From contig JAQOTA010000053.1 in the NCBI GenBank assembly GCA_029532415.1, positions 5,704,001 through 5,768,000 on the forward strand: 64,000 nt of DNA. The letters run 5' to 3'. Below, piece after piece: positions 11,984-23,790 of this stretch (its first letter is position 1; each line of letters starts with the position of its first letter). The DNA comes from Marasmius tenuissimus (lineage: Eukaryota; Basidiomycota; Agaricomycetes; Agaricales; Marasmiaceae). Both the position numbers and the translations under genes were made by a program. The notes under the pieces were generated by a model that ran no database searches, had not been told where the DNA came from, and was given only the letters and a program-made list of their open reading frames with translations.

Positions 11984-12574
11984 CGTGGTTCAAGCTCAAG
12001 TTGGAGGTGGTTGGGTTGTAAAATTTATCGTTCGAGTTGGAAATTGAAATACTAAATAGGAGATGCGAGTGGGCTATGATGTGACGATTTTCACGTGGAT
12101 AGGACAGTCATCACGCTTGTGCTTTGACCACCTCGGAGTCGTTGTCAATATTCGTGCAAGAAACATCTCTTCTGAAGGTGTTTGGAGTGTTGGAGCTTGA
12201 CTCTGCCCCCCGCGTGCTAACTTGTGGTTTCGAGTCTTTGACTGTATCGTCGGAGCTGAGTTGCGGAATCAGATGCGAAGAAACAAGCGTCCAGCGACTC
12301 CCAAACGATGATGTGAATTCAAGAGTGTCGAGATCTAATCATCCGCCGTTTTAGCTCGCAACCTACAACGCCGCATTGGTCGTCAACAACATCGAACAAG
12401 GGAGGCACAGCGGCTGAGATCGTTGTTTAAGGCAAGGCACGGGGCACGGGCCTGCGGCGGCCCGACGTCATTTCAAGTTGGAAAACCAAACAATGATAAA
12501 CACCTCCTCATCGTCAACCACGACGAGCTCCTCAAGGTTCGGAGCCGTCGTCGTCGTTCCCATCATCATCCTCA
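11984..12574. promoter_or_regulatory. Shared bidirectional promoter interval
   Basis: This 591 bp gap separates two divergently transcribed genes and must hold both promoters. The last 100 bp before the ATG at 12575 are a 5' leader rich in TCGTC and CATC repeats. Pieces of this leader reappear upstream of the decayed copies at 33.3 and 61.7 kb. No TATA box is obvious for either gene. Confidence 0.5.
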
Positions 12575-15065
12575 ATGGCATACGCGCAAACTCATCGGCC
12601 AGCTCAGTCCGTCTCTTCCAACAACCTGTTACCCCCAGGTACCCCAGATCAAAAAAGGGAACGGAGGATGACCAGTCCCAATCTGGTGAGTAGTGTCGTT
12701 GAAAAAAAAGCTTCTTGTTGGTTTCACTGGTAACTAATTTTGATGGTAATCTATCGGGTGCCGCTGCTTCTAGGGTCAAAGCTCTGGACGACCGCCATCT
12801 CCTCTCCGCAACGGCTATGTTGTGAACACTTCAACAGGAATCGATCCGGATGCTCTGGACGACGACGAGGACGAAGATGACGATGACAGCGAAGACGAGT
12901 CGAGAGGTCGCAACATCAATCGATCTCCGTCGCCTGCATCGTCCGTCTCACAGATGGCTGCGAGTTTCGCTCAGAGAATGGGGAACCTCGTTAGTGGGAT
13001 GGCACCATCACCGTCTCCTAGCCTGCCATCCGACGCTGAGTTGGAGGCTGAAGCTGAGAGGGAGAGGGATAGGACGAGGAGAGAGGCAGAAAGGATTTTG
13101 AGTAGAGAGGCTCATGAACGTCAACACGTTGAAGACCGTGTTCTTGCGATGCTGGAGAGTACCAGGGGCCTTCCACCACCACCTGTCCGTGCCCAGACGA
13201 TGCCCAACCCTCCCTCTCCTTCGTCCTCTCAGAAGGAAAAGGACGGCCCCAGCTGGTGGACGAATGCGAAAAACAAGTTGACACCGACCAAAGAGCTCAC
13301 ACCTGCCCAGCAAGTCATCCAAGAGGCCAAAACACGGGAGAAGGAGATGAAGAAGACAAAGGGGAAGGAAAGAGAATGGTCTTCGAATGGACAGGGTACC
13401 ATAAAGGCGAACGATCCCACCTTACTTAATCTAAACATACCGGCCACGCCTCAGCAGCAACCACGCCGCCCTGCGTCTGCATCGCCTGCCTCGCCTACAC
13501 CATCACGTTCGAATATGGCGCCTAACCTTTCACCGTCACCTCTACGGTCTGGGGAGAATGGTAATTCTTCGCCTTCTCGCGAAGCACCGCCGCTTTATGC
13601 ACACTTCAACGCTCAAGGGACTTTGGATGCTCACGTTACCCTACTCACGATCGCCAAACGGTTCGAGAAGCTGGAGAAGTGGACAGTGGGGCATGTGCGG
13701 GCTTTGGAGGAACGTATGAGCGACGTGGAAAGGTGGCTCGTGGATAAGGAGAAAGAGAAGGACGACGTGATTTCATCTTCCTCCCTACGCGCTCCAGAAC
13801 CCAACTCGGGCGCAGCATCCGCGGAGATCAGAGAAGTTCGAGAGGAGATCGTCGAGCTGCAAGGTCGTATTGGAGAAATTGGTCGTGAAATGGCGCGTCT
13901 AGCTGTTGCCCCAGGAAATCTCTCTTCCAACAGATCGAGACAGTCGGCTGAGGTCACTGTCTCGTCTTCCACCCACTCTCCTTCCGTTAACCACGAGAGG
14001 GTCACGTCGTCTGCTGCTGACATCATTGACCCGGATATGTCGTTCAATAACACTCCTCAACCACGGCGCGTTCCATCCGTAACTGCTCGACAGAGCACCA
14101 GCCCTCCAATGACCTCGTCCAGGGCTTCGACAGGCACTAAACTGCCTTATCCTACAGGCGACTACGCATCACCCGCCGAGACTTCCATCGCCGGTTTCTT
14201 CTCCCCCACCAACTCCCCACCATCATCCGTCACCAAATCCGCCCGTCCGATATCTATGAACATCACCGGCCTACCACCCCCAGCCTTGCAACAGAACCCT
14301 CCCATGTCATCTTCCTCGTCTTCCTATTCCATGGCGTCATTCTCCTCCACATCCTCGATTTCACCACAGACGGCATCGAACAACAACGGCATGACTTCTC
14401 CTTCTTCGTCCCCAGCAGCTGGGAAACCTTCAAAGGCGCTCCCCGTTCCTCCTCCTCATAAGACGTCGTCCTCGTCGCTAAGACAGAACAGCGCCAGCCC
14501 CACACCAAGGAAACGATACACAGTCGCACTCGGCGGTCCACTCGTTCCTCCTGAAGACTGGGAGGAACAACAACAACAGCCACACCAGGAGCAACAACAG
14601 AGGCAACGACCTATGACTCCTCGTTCTGGGCGACAGCGGTACACAGCTTCGCCCGCTAACGATTCCGAGAGGGGTGACGATGAGGACGGGGAAGACGAAT
14701 TCCAGGATGAGACGATCGGAAAGTCGAAGGCTACGAAAGTGTCTTCTGGGTTACGTTCGAACGGGCTACCCACACCTCCGAGGGTGAGAGCTCAATCTGC
14801 GTATGGGCTTTCTTCGATTCAAGCTCAGTCGCCTGCTACGATGGCTGCGATGGGAGGGGATTTACCGAGTGTTGCGCCATTGAGACCGAGGGTGAGGTCT
14901 AAGAGTACGGATCGGTTGGATGCGGGTGGGGGGAAGAGTTCGTCGTTTGTGGATCCGTTGGTGTTGAGGAAGCAGGAGTCGGCTGCGAAGCTTGCGATGC
15001 CGAAGCCGATTGGGAAGGTTCCGGTGGGACAGTTGGTTGCGTTTTTTGATCAGGAGAGGAAGTGA
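12575..15065 (+). CDS. Large Ser/Pro-rich protein with a central coiled coil (800 aa)
   Basis: Two exons, 12575-12685 and 12774-15065, joined by a phase-0 intron (GTGAGTAG...CTTCTAG). Exon 1 encodes MAYAQTHRPAQSVSSNNL and ends TSPNL; exon 2 opens GQSSGRPPSPLRNGYVV. The next stretch is strongly acidic (about residues 60-75). A charged helical region follows (AEAERERDRTRREAERIL). Around residues 275-365 lies the best-ordered part, PPLYAHFNAQGTLDAHVTLL and KRFEKLEKWTVGHVRALEER, which looks like a coiled coil. The rest is low-complexity Ser/Thr/Pro/Gln sequence with several SP and TP sites, as in scaffold or cell-polarity proteins. The end is GQLVAFFDQERK. There is no membrane span or enzyme motif. 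Four degenerate pieces of this gene occur elsewhere in the window. I cannot name the family. Confidence 0.85.
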
Positions 15066-15916
15066 AGCGGGTGTGTGTGAGAGGGAGGGGTGGGGCTGCG
15101 ATTTACGGTTCTTTATATCTACTATCTCGATTTTCGAAGAGACATTATTTGGTACGACATTTACTTGCTTACTTGCTTACAGATATACCCCCCTTGCACG
15201 GTACCGTTATACATCATCATCATCATTCATCTTCATTATTGTAATCTTTCTCTCTTTCTTTCACCGCTGCTTGCGTTCGTCGTTCCGTTTTTACATACTT
15301 GCCCATCTGCCTCCCCATTTATACTGTCTTTGTTCTTCAAGCTTCGAGCATGTACCCAATACCTCTGTCATTTTCTTGCTCTTTACGACCTTTGATTACG
15401 ACTATGCGATGAGATTTGCACCAGCATTTGGTTTGTGTTGTGAACCAGTAATTCGAAGATAAGATTGGTGCGCGTTTGATAAGCGCTCGGAGTAGGAGCT
15501 TTTCCTCTTCTCCACTCAGGTCAGGCTTTTCCCTTGGTTCTCGACCTTCCATCAATCCTGAAGATGCTCAGTACGCGTTTACTATTCCAAGTACTCGCAA
15601 TTAGTACGGCTCGAAGAGCGTTCACTCAGGCTCCGAGTCGTACCCATGCCAAATGACTCCTCCGAATGAATGAGAGATCCCGGGTTGATAGGAGGAATTG
15701 GGACTGGATTGGAACCTTCAGTCAAAGGCAATGCGCACCTTTTTCTCTCACTGTTCAAAGCCATTGAATGTGTTATCATGCCAATGGATGCATGGGTAAC
15801 GGGGCTATGGTGATGTGGCGGTGAGTGCTACTCAGTTTTTGGGCGACGTCCAAGCTGTCATGCCGATTTTCCGATTCCTGAATGTATTGTTTCATAGCAT
15901 ATCGTCCTGACGTACA
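15066..15916. other. 3' flank of the large gene, with short simple repeats
   Basis: Just after the stop there are pyrimidine-rich tracts and small tandem repeats: TTGCTTAC-type copies near 15160-15180 and CAT repeats near 15211-15230. These fit a 3' untranslated region. No further gene is supported before the promoter of copy C. Confidence 0.4.
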
Positions 15917-15923
15917 TATATAG
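15917..15923 (+). promoter_or_regulatory. TATA-like box of copy C
   Basis: ACATATATAGACC lies about 34-40 bp before the ATG at 15957. Confidence 0.45.
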
Positions 15924-15956
15924 ACCACCGAGCACACTCCCCATCACTTCGTCGAC

Positions 15957-18520
15957 ATGTCCTACCAACCCCCAGAGAATGTGCCTTCAGCTTTATCATG
16001 GAGGGACCACAACGTCAATAACGGTCCCGGGAACTTTACCGTCAATAACAACAACATCGTTCAGCAGACAACAGCGAGACGTATCAAATGGCACATCCAA
16101 GGTTCTGAAGAGGAGGAGGCGGAGTACGAAGAGGTGAGTAGTAAACTCGTCGTTTGAATTGGTCTTGAAGTTCACTTAAATTCTGCCAGTACGGCGAATA
16201 CAGACGTAGCGATATTCAGCTTCTCAAAATGATACATCATGAAAAACGCGTATTCGATCGGGAGAAAGGGGGGTTCGCGGAGTGCGAGCGTAGCATCTTC
16301 ATGGGACAAGTTTTGTCGGGGGACGGGAAAGGCACGATCATCACCGTGGAGGCATATGAGGGCAGGGACGCCCCAGAGGTACGCGCTTCGCTTGTTCCGA
16401 GCATGGTTTGGAGCTCCTGAACCGTCAAGACAGAATTGGAAGAAACAGTTTTCTTTCCACGCGACTGGACGAAGTTTGTGGGTCTTGCATCCCTTCATTT
16501 CTGACGGCGAGAAGTTGAAGTTGAAGAAAAACTTTAAAGTGTCGGACGCGTGAACAACGCACACCTTCTTGCGCTCAACCGTTCCAAAATTCCGTTGCTG
16601 ATCTTCCTGGGCGGCAAGTAGCTTTATACATATCTAGTTTCTGCTGATACTGACAGCTGGTTTGGATATTCCAGACCTTGTACCGGTCGCGCACGTATTG
16701 AAGAAGGTCGGGTTCGTGGGTGGGTTTTATCTCTATAGCTTGGCTGTGAGTACCCAAAGTCTCGAAAACGAATACTTCACTTACGCAGTCACAGATGCAA
16801 TGGGAATCCGATGAGCGGATGCAAGAGCTATGGATAGACTCTTCCCGAGGAACGATCTGTTACGGTCCTCAGGGACCCGATCCAGACGACGACATCGAGA
16901 TTTTTCACCGTTTGTCTCCCGAGGCTGCGACTCCAACCGGAGACTTGAATCTACCTTCGACTGTTGACCTTCTCCAGGAAGATTCTTTTTTACGCTTCTT
17001 GGCGGGTCAAAAGTCAAGGATGGTTGATAAAATGCTTGTGGAGCTGAGTTATGTTGTTGGACATGACGACGAAGAGACCTCTGAGTCTGGGATAGAACTT
17101 GTCGATGAGCCAACCGTTTTTTCCGCTCTGACCCCGGAAATCCCCATCGCCCTCGCGAGTGCAAATAATGTCTGGAGCAGTTCTATGAACAGCCTCGTAG
17201 GGGAGGAGGTGTTAGAGAGTGGACTGACAAGGTGGGATGTTCTTTGAATCATGAGCTACTCTGTCTGACGATACATGAGCAGATTCCTACTCGACGATTC
17301 CCATACAAGATGGCTTTCGCTGGACATGGGTCAGACGACGACAGGCGAGGCCTGGCTCTCGCAAGCATCCAGTTTCTTTCATTCCCGTGGAATATCGATG
17401 GAGGAAGACCTCAGTATTTATAGTGCGTCATCATCGTGTATTCCCTTTTTCACCTGCTAACAATTCCCAGAGCTTGCCAGCCGAGGAGCAACATTGTCAG
17501 GCTGGCTTGATAAATCCCCAGTCAAACACGAACGACGACAATTGCAGCCATTGATCTATCTTTTTGTCCATCTCCCGTCTACCGACCTCCCTGATGGCGA
17601 GACATCCTTCCTGCACTTCTGGTCTTTCTATGAAGATGGCCGAAACCCCCTCTCACCATCGAAATGCGATACCCTTGGCCTTCCTATCGAGCTCAAACTC
17701 AGGCAAACGTGGTACAACTTGTGGTCATGTTCCACTGGCAACTACAAACACCTACATCAATATCAACTCTACCGAGGCTTCGACCCGACCACCACTGAGT
17801 TTACTCGACATCTCAAGTATGGCGTCATGTTCCAATCCGTCCCGGATGACTTGGATCGGTTCACAGAGGTCCAAGAAGGTGCAGCGTGCTCGCAAGTTTC
17901 CAAAGTATTCACTCATGCTCTTACCTCTATGCAGAGCCGCAGCAAAACGACTCACATCCTGACTTGTACACCAGGACAACTACAACGACGGGAGGAAGGA
18001 GCGCAACGACATCGCAATCTCCTAGAAACAACCGCTCGAGTAACAAGTGCGGAAGTAGCAAGGCGTCAAGTTCATCGAAAAAGGTGGGTCACCATTTGGA
18101 GCCTAAGCGGCCAGGGCTGTCGGCTGACATGTGTACTTTTACCAGAAAGCCAGAGGAAAGAGAACGGCGGCAGCTCCCAAGAAGAACGCGTCGAGACCCA
18201 AGAGGAAACCTACCAAGACCACCGCCTCTGCTCCCTCTATCGGGTGTTCGGACTCCGCCATCGATCCCCCTCCGTCCGAACTCAGCAGTTCTCGTCATGC
18301 GGCCCTGAGCCCAGTCCATTTTCACCCTCTTCCTCATTCATACGAGGCGCTCGAGCCGTCCGCAGGTGTCCCAGAGACAGGTACTGGTACGAGTGCGAAG
18401 CAGGGCAAACGCAAGCGAGACTCTGTCTCTCCGTCGGAAACGATTGGGAGGAATGAGACGGGCAAGGAAGACGAGCTCGGGAGAGGTAAACGAAGGCGGG
18501 TCGCTGTTGTAAGAACTTAG
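15957..18520 (+). CDS. Array-family protein, copy C (687 aa, basic nuclear-type tail)
   Basis: Ten exons: 15957-16133, 16190-16378, 16434-16477, 16540-16613, 16675-16745, 16795-17231, 17283-17422, 17471-17878, 17935-18083, 18146-18520. All phases agree and the frame is open. Core motifs are NVNNGPGNFTVNN, TIITVEAYEGRDAPE, AHLLALNRSKIPLLIF, DLLQEDSFLRFLAGQKS, PLIYLFVHLP and RGFDPTTTEFTRHLKYG. Intron 4 (16614-16674) has a GC donor (GGCG|GCAAGT) instead of GT. The last two exons differ from every other copy: they encode a Lys/Arg-rich tail with KKNASRPKRKPTK, KQGKRKRD and GKRRRV, which look like nuclear localisation signals. Copies D-H instead carry an HFPYPxLSQ tail. Nuclear location is an inference from the tail only. 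Confidence 0.82.
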
Positions 18521-20895
18521 CACCTCGACTCCAGCAGTTATCTGGTCTCTGAGCTGAAGACGAGGGCGGGGCGAATATGGACCTCTGTTAGACTATCTTA
18601 TGACTGTTACTTCACCCGGAAGTTCATTCATGTACCGTGGTACGGGCTCCTTCAGTACCAATGACAACTTTCGTTAAGAGCCATTCGGTCCACGAAGCAC
18701 TGCAGAGCCTTCAAGTCCGTGTAGAATGAGTCCGAGCAGCCGCACCTATCTTCCTCGCGTTGTTTCTTGCAATGGCAGTAAGCGTACTGATACAAACTCC
18801 CGAATGGCCGGCGATATAACCATCGATGACTCGAGACTTCCTCTCCATGTTGGTGGAGGAAGCGTGTCGTTCTACCGGGTACCCAAAGTCGTCGGACGAG
18901 GTGTATTCAAGATTAAACACGAAGTTCATCTGTAGTATATCGTCTCAGCCGTTCTCCCGGCCTGAAGATGCCTTATAAAATAGGTTGAGAGTATAAGAGA
19001 GTAGTGCGAAAGATAACATACCTCAGCCTGGGTGATTTTTGGACGCAACGAGATTCCCTGAAATCCAGTCGAACGAGACAGATGTATGGGTACTCCATCA
19101 GGCTCTTGAAGCTGACATTGGTCCGAAACTGATGGAAACAGAGAAAAAGAGAAGGTTCAACAGATATGGAATGAATTTGAGATCAGAGCGTGCGGGTTTC
19201 CCAAAGGCAGCACCTCGAACAGACATGGAAGTTCAGGAGAAAGTGATGCACGGCGACCGGCGATTTCCGAGTCTGAAACAAGCGCCCGGGCCGGCACACC
19301 TTGGTCCTTGTTCCATAACTTCCATGTTCTCGCGTTAGTCCGTTCGTCCCTTGCCTCAAAAAGGCTCAAAAATGCTGGATTTGGGTTTCAGTCATCCTCC
19401 AATATTCTTTCTGCTAGCCAAGTACGAAACCTTACGGGATTCTTGGCCTCGAGCAACCATTTCTTCAATTCAATTGCGACTACTCGTGCAACCTGTTGTT
19501 TCCGCCCATCAACTACTACCCTCGACGACGTGAAAATTTCCGTTTCTCTTGCGAAAGGGTTCCTGGTTGTTGAATAACGACCTGTCACCACGACTTGGGC
19601 CTATCAATAGCATCCCGTCCGTGGATTGTGCCATTCTCGAACTTTACACTGGTTTCTTCACGCATTCCATACGAATTCCGGCCTCGTTTCGACTATGAAC
19701 ATCTACCTTGCTAAGCTCCTGAGGTGCTTCAAGCTCATGGGATCACTCACCGCCGACAGGTTACCTGAATCTCGAAGGAACCCTCTAATAGTCGTTTTGA
19801 GCCTTTTATATGTTTGTGAGGTCTACGTGTGTCTACAGCCAGTGCTACAAGGTGCATCTGAGTATCAAGAGTCCAAGATATCTGTGTATCAATGCTGCGT
19901 ACCGTATCGCACTCATTTGGGGCAGGTTAGTCCCGTCGACTCTCTTACCACCCCTAAATCCAGTGAAACGAGCAGTTCTATCCGCACTGTCGAAACCTCA
20001 TCATAACTACCCCTCAAAACTCTTGGCACTGCCGCCCGAACATATATCACAATCACACCGTCTGCTTCGGAACATGCTTGGGGCCGGCAATGCCTCCGGG
20101 ATATAGCATGCTTGCTCTAGTATAACCATTACACGTCAACACCTCTTAATTACTTCCCGAAAGGCAACTTTCCCGTTTGCTCGTTTCGAGCTTATCCCAG
20201 CCTCCCAAGGTTTGACCGTGACATTTCCGAGCAACCTCTCGAATGACGACCCGCTCGGGGATGATCGATACCTCATGCAGTTATTACAGCGGTTGCATGT
20301 TCTCTGCTCAGGTCCTTCAAACCATCATTTCAGAACGAATCTCCTTACTCTTCAGTCCGACCCCGAGTCTGATCGCTTTGATTCACTTGATAGAGATATT
20401 GCTATTTGTTGCTTCAGAATCAGACCTGCTTTCACGCGACTGGCAAACGACAAAGTGTATCTGTTGCCCACTGACGCCGTCGGACTAGCCGCACAGAATT
20501 GCTGTTGAAACAATCCCGCTACTGACCAAGCTACTGTCAGCTCAAAAGCCGCCACGACAACAACGGCCCGATCTTTCAGCCGTTCTGCGACTATGTTTCG
20601 GGAGCTTGAGCCGTACGCGTATCGCGTACTGATCATTCTCCTCAAGTTCAGTTCGGGGAGAGTGCTTTTGCGTGTGATTCCGACGAGGAAGGAAAGGCAT
20701 GGCGACTCTGGGTGTGTGCAGCGGTTGGGCATTGGGCTCTCTAGCGCTCGCGCTGTTTGGGAGGCAAGTCATGGGGCCTCTCATCTCCTCGTGTTTGCTG
20801 CGGTGAGTGGTCTCCCGACCCCCAACCTGTCGTTCTGCATCAACACGCTTTAACAGCATGGTGCCGGTCTCACGATTCGGCACAGGTGGTTAGAC
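18521..20895. other. Intergenic stretch; right part is a duplicated upstream block
   Basis: From 18521 to about 19900 I see no supported gene, although short frames exist. From about 19950 to 20895 the sequence is clearly related to the upstream region of copy E (about 26780-27525). Shared strings include CCGCACTGTCGAAACC versus CCGCATTGTTGAAACC, and the stretch near 20660-20790 matches 27260-27390, including GAGGCAAGTCATGGGGCCTC. This marks one duplication unit that extends about 1 kb before the start codon. Confidence 0.55.
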
Positions 20896-20902
20896 TATAG
20901 AA
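20896..20902 (+). promoter_or_regulatory. TATA-like box of copy D
   Basis: GACTATAGAAGGTTGATACT, the counterpart of GGACTATAAAAGG in copy E, about 65 bp before the ATG. The flanking GATACTTGTAAG string is conserved in D and E and nearly so in G. Confidence 0.45.
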
Positions 20903-20965
20903 GGTTGATACTTGTAAGTGGGACTCTTCCCGTCCTCTTACCTCCACCATCACTTCCACGACAGC

Positions 20966-23790
20966 ATGTCTCATCCTTCATGTTCTTGCTCCGGGGTCCA
21001 CATCGGGAGGGATCAGAGTGTTAATAATGGTCCCGGGCCCCTTACCGTCAACTACGACAACAGGGTGGTCCAGCAGACGGTAGCGCGACGAGTGGAACGG
21101 CATATTCAGGGTACTGTGGAAGAAGAGAAGGGATACGCAGAGGTGGGTCTCAAAGCTTGCTGTTCGTGATTGCAGTGCTGCTTGCTCACTTTGGCTACAT
21201 TTTGCAGTACGGTGAATACAAGCACGGTGATATCCAGATCATTGGAGCAATACATAGTGAACGAATCAACTTGAAGAGATATAATCCAGCAACAGGGCGA
21301 TATGTTCCAGTCGACTGCCAACGAAGCATTGTGCTCGGGAGAATCATTTCGGGGGAAGGAGTGGGAACGATAGTCACTGTCGAGGCGTACGAAGGTGATG
21401 ACGCCCCAAAGGTACACATTCTTTCTTTCTAAGTAATATTTCCGCCCTTACCATCAAATCAGGAATGGAAACAGCGGTTTTTGGGCCATACCACCGGACA
21501 GAGCTTGTAGGTTTTGCTTTCTTTCTATTGAGGGAAACTTGAAGTTAAACCGTTCAAGTTTTCGACGTACAAACGAAAATCCTCATCTTCTTGCGCTCAA
21601 CCGGTCCAAGGTTCCATTACTCATTTATTTGGGCGGTAAGTGGCTTTATATACAGCTATTGGCAGTACTGATGATTGTATCGTTCAGGACTGGTACCAAT
21701 TGCGCACTTCTGGAGGAATTTTGGGTCGCTTGGGGAGATGTATTTCAATAGTTTGGCTGTAAGTACTTACACGACGTATAGAGTTGAGAATTTCAATCAC
21801 GCAGTCGCAGGCACAATGGGAGTGTAGTTGGCCCAGATTGTGGATGGTTCCTACCCGAGGAGCGATCTGTCAAGGTCCAGATGGGCCGTCTGATGTCCCC
21901 CATTTTGAGTATTTTCCAATCATGGACTTGAAACTACCTTCTACCGTCGACCTTCTCCAACCAGATGTTTTTTTACGGTTCTTGGCGAGTCAAAAGTCGA
22001 TTGCGGTTGATCGAGGATTTGTAGAGGCAATTTGGACGGCTGGGCGTGTCAGATGGGATGATGTGCCTGAACGGGTTAGTCAGCCGACTATCATTTCCGC
22101 TTTGACCCAAACCCCCATCGCCCACGCAAACAATGTCTGGAAGGAGTTCGGGGACAGGCTTCTAGGGCGGAAGGAATTGGAAAATGGACTGGCAAGGTGA
22201 GATTCTCGTGAACTATGGGATACTCTATCTAACAAATACACGAGTAGATTTCGACTTGATGATGATGGAGATGACAAGTGGTTTTCGTTGGTGATGAACA
22301 CGGACACATCGTTGCCCCCGTTTTCACGTCGACACTCCGAGGGCCTGGAAAAAAGCTGGCTTTCACAGGCATTGAGTATCTTTCATTCTTGTGGAATATC
22401 CTTGGAGGAGGATCTCAGTGTTTACAGTGCGTCGCAGCCTTGTGCTCACTTTTTCACTTGCTAACATCTCCCCAGAGCTTCTCTGGCAATATACGCGGTT
22501 CGAAGGCCCCCTTGATACATCCCCGTCCAAAGCCCAACAACAACGCCAGCAGCCAATCTACATCTTTGTTCGTTTACCTCCCGACTGCCTCAACGGCGAA
22601 ATTCGAACAACCTCCCTCCACTTCTGGTCCTTTCATGAAGATGGTCGAGACTCCCTCTCAACCGAATTATGCGGCTACCTCGGCCTTCCCGTTGAGCTCC
22701 ACGTCTCGAATCGCGTTCACTCATATTCCCTTCCCAATGAACACTACGAGTTGTTCCATCGATATCAACTCTTGCGAGGCTTCGACCCCACTACTACCAG
22801 TTTCGCTCGATATCTCGGATACGATAGCCATCTGTTCCAACCCGTCAGCAACTCGGATCGATTTACAGACGTTCACGAAGGTATTCTCACCTCTCTAAAC
22901 CGTTCCGTCATGTTCTTATCCCCTTTCCAGATCAAAATCCCCTGCATCCCACTTCCTCCCATGATCTCGCTCAATTTGCCATCGGCTCTGACTCTAACAC
23001 ACGGAACCAGCCATCGATTTTGGACGCGATTTTTGCAAGCAATAGTCGAGTTCAGGATGCAGTCAGAGAAGGCGATTGCAATGGGCACCGGACCATCGAG
23101 AATTCGCAACTTTTCCAGCAGCTTCCAAAGACGCTTCCGCACTTCACCGGTTTAGTTGGTCTGCATTCCCCCGAGCGCACCCATCCGCAACAACTGTGCC
23201 AATCACAAGTACATCCACAAGGCTGTGATGACGACAACCAAACGCACTTTCCCTACCCCCACCTCTCCCAAACTTTCTCACTTAGAGACACATCTCTCAG
23301 CGTACCGGACACGCCAGCGCAGATGGATTCCAATTTGTTGTCCTTGGGCCATACCCCGATGGGATGGCCGGGGATCTCGCAGTACCTCTCCAACAAATGC
23401 CCAATTCCCTCGGTCAATACCGCCGCCGTCAACAGACACGATAGGGTTGAGCGGTCGAGTGAATTTGTCAACACGTTCTTTGACTCCTCCCCCGGCCCAA
23501 TCACGTTGACCCAGCTCAAGGTGCCGCGGGTTGTGCCAATGCCGGATTCCTTCGACGAATCGTTCACATTCAGCTCATGTAGAGCTAGTGACGCTGATCC
23601 TCCCGACACAGGTTACACCGACTCATCGGTCGATACTACCAGAATCACCTCTGGACTCAGTTGTCGCACGGCTCAAAGCATTGAATGGTCAGGGCCATCG
23701 GAATCTGCCACTGCCAATAACAGCTTCGACGGCTACCCCATGGACGTTGACACTGATACAGACTTTTCGTGTTCGATGTCCGTCGACTAA
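20966..23790 (+). CDS. Array-family protein, copy D (800 aa)
   Basis: Nine exons: 20966-21142, 21208-21411, 21463-21506, 21559-21635, 21688-21758, 21811-22196, 22248-22426, 22476-22880, 22931-23790. The sum is 801 codons with no stop. Exon 1 has VHIGRDQSVNNGPG; the core has TIVTVEAYEGDDAPK, HLLALNRSKVPLLIYLGG, DLLQPDVFLRFLASQKS, PIYIFVRLPP and RGFDPTTTSFARYLGY. The tail has QSQVHP, THFPYPHLSQ and MGWPGISQYLSNK, shared with E-H, then an acidic end (DGYPMDVDTDTDFSCSMSVD). The tail is one exon; E-H split the corresponding region. Intron 4 has a normal GT donor, and exon 4 is one codon longer than in the other copies (77 versus 74 bp). Function is unknown. Confidence 0.82.
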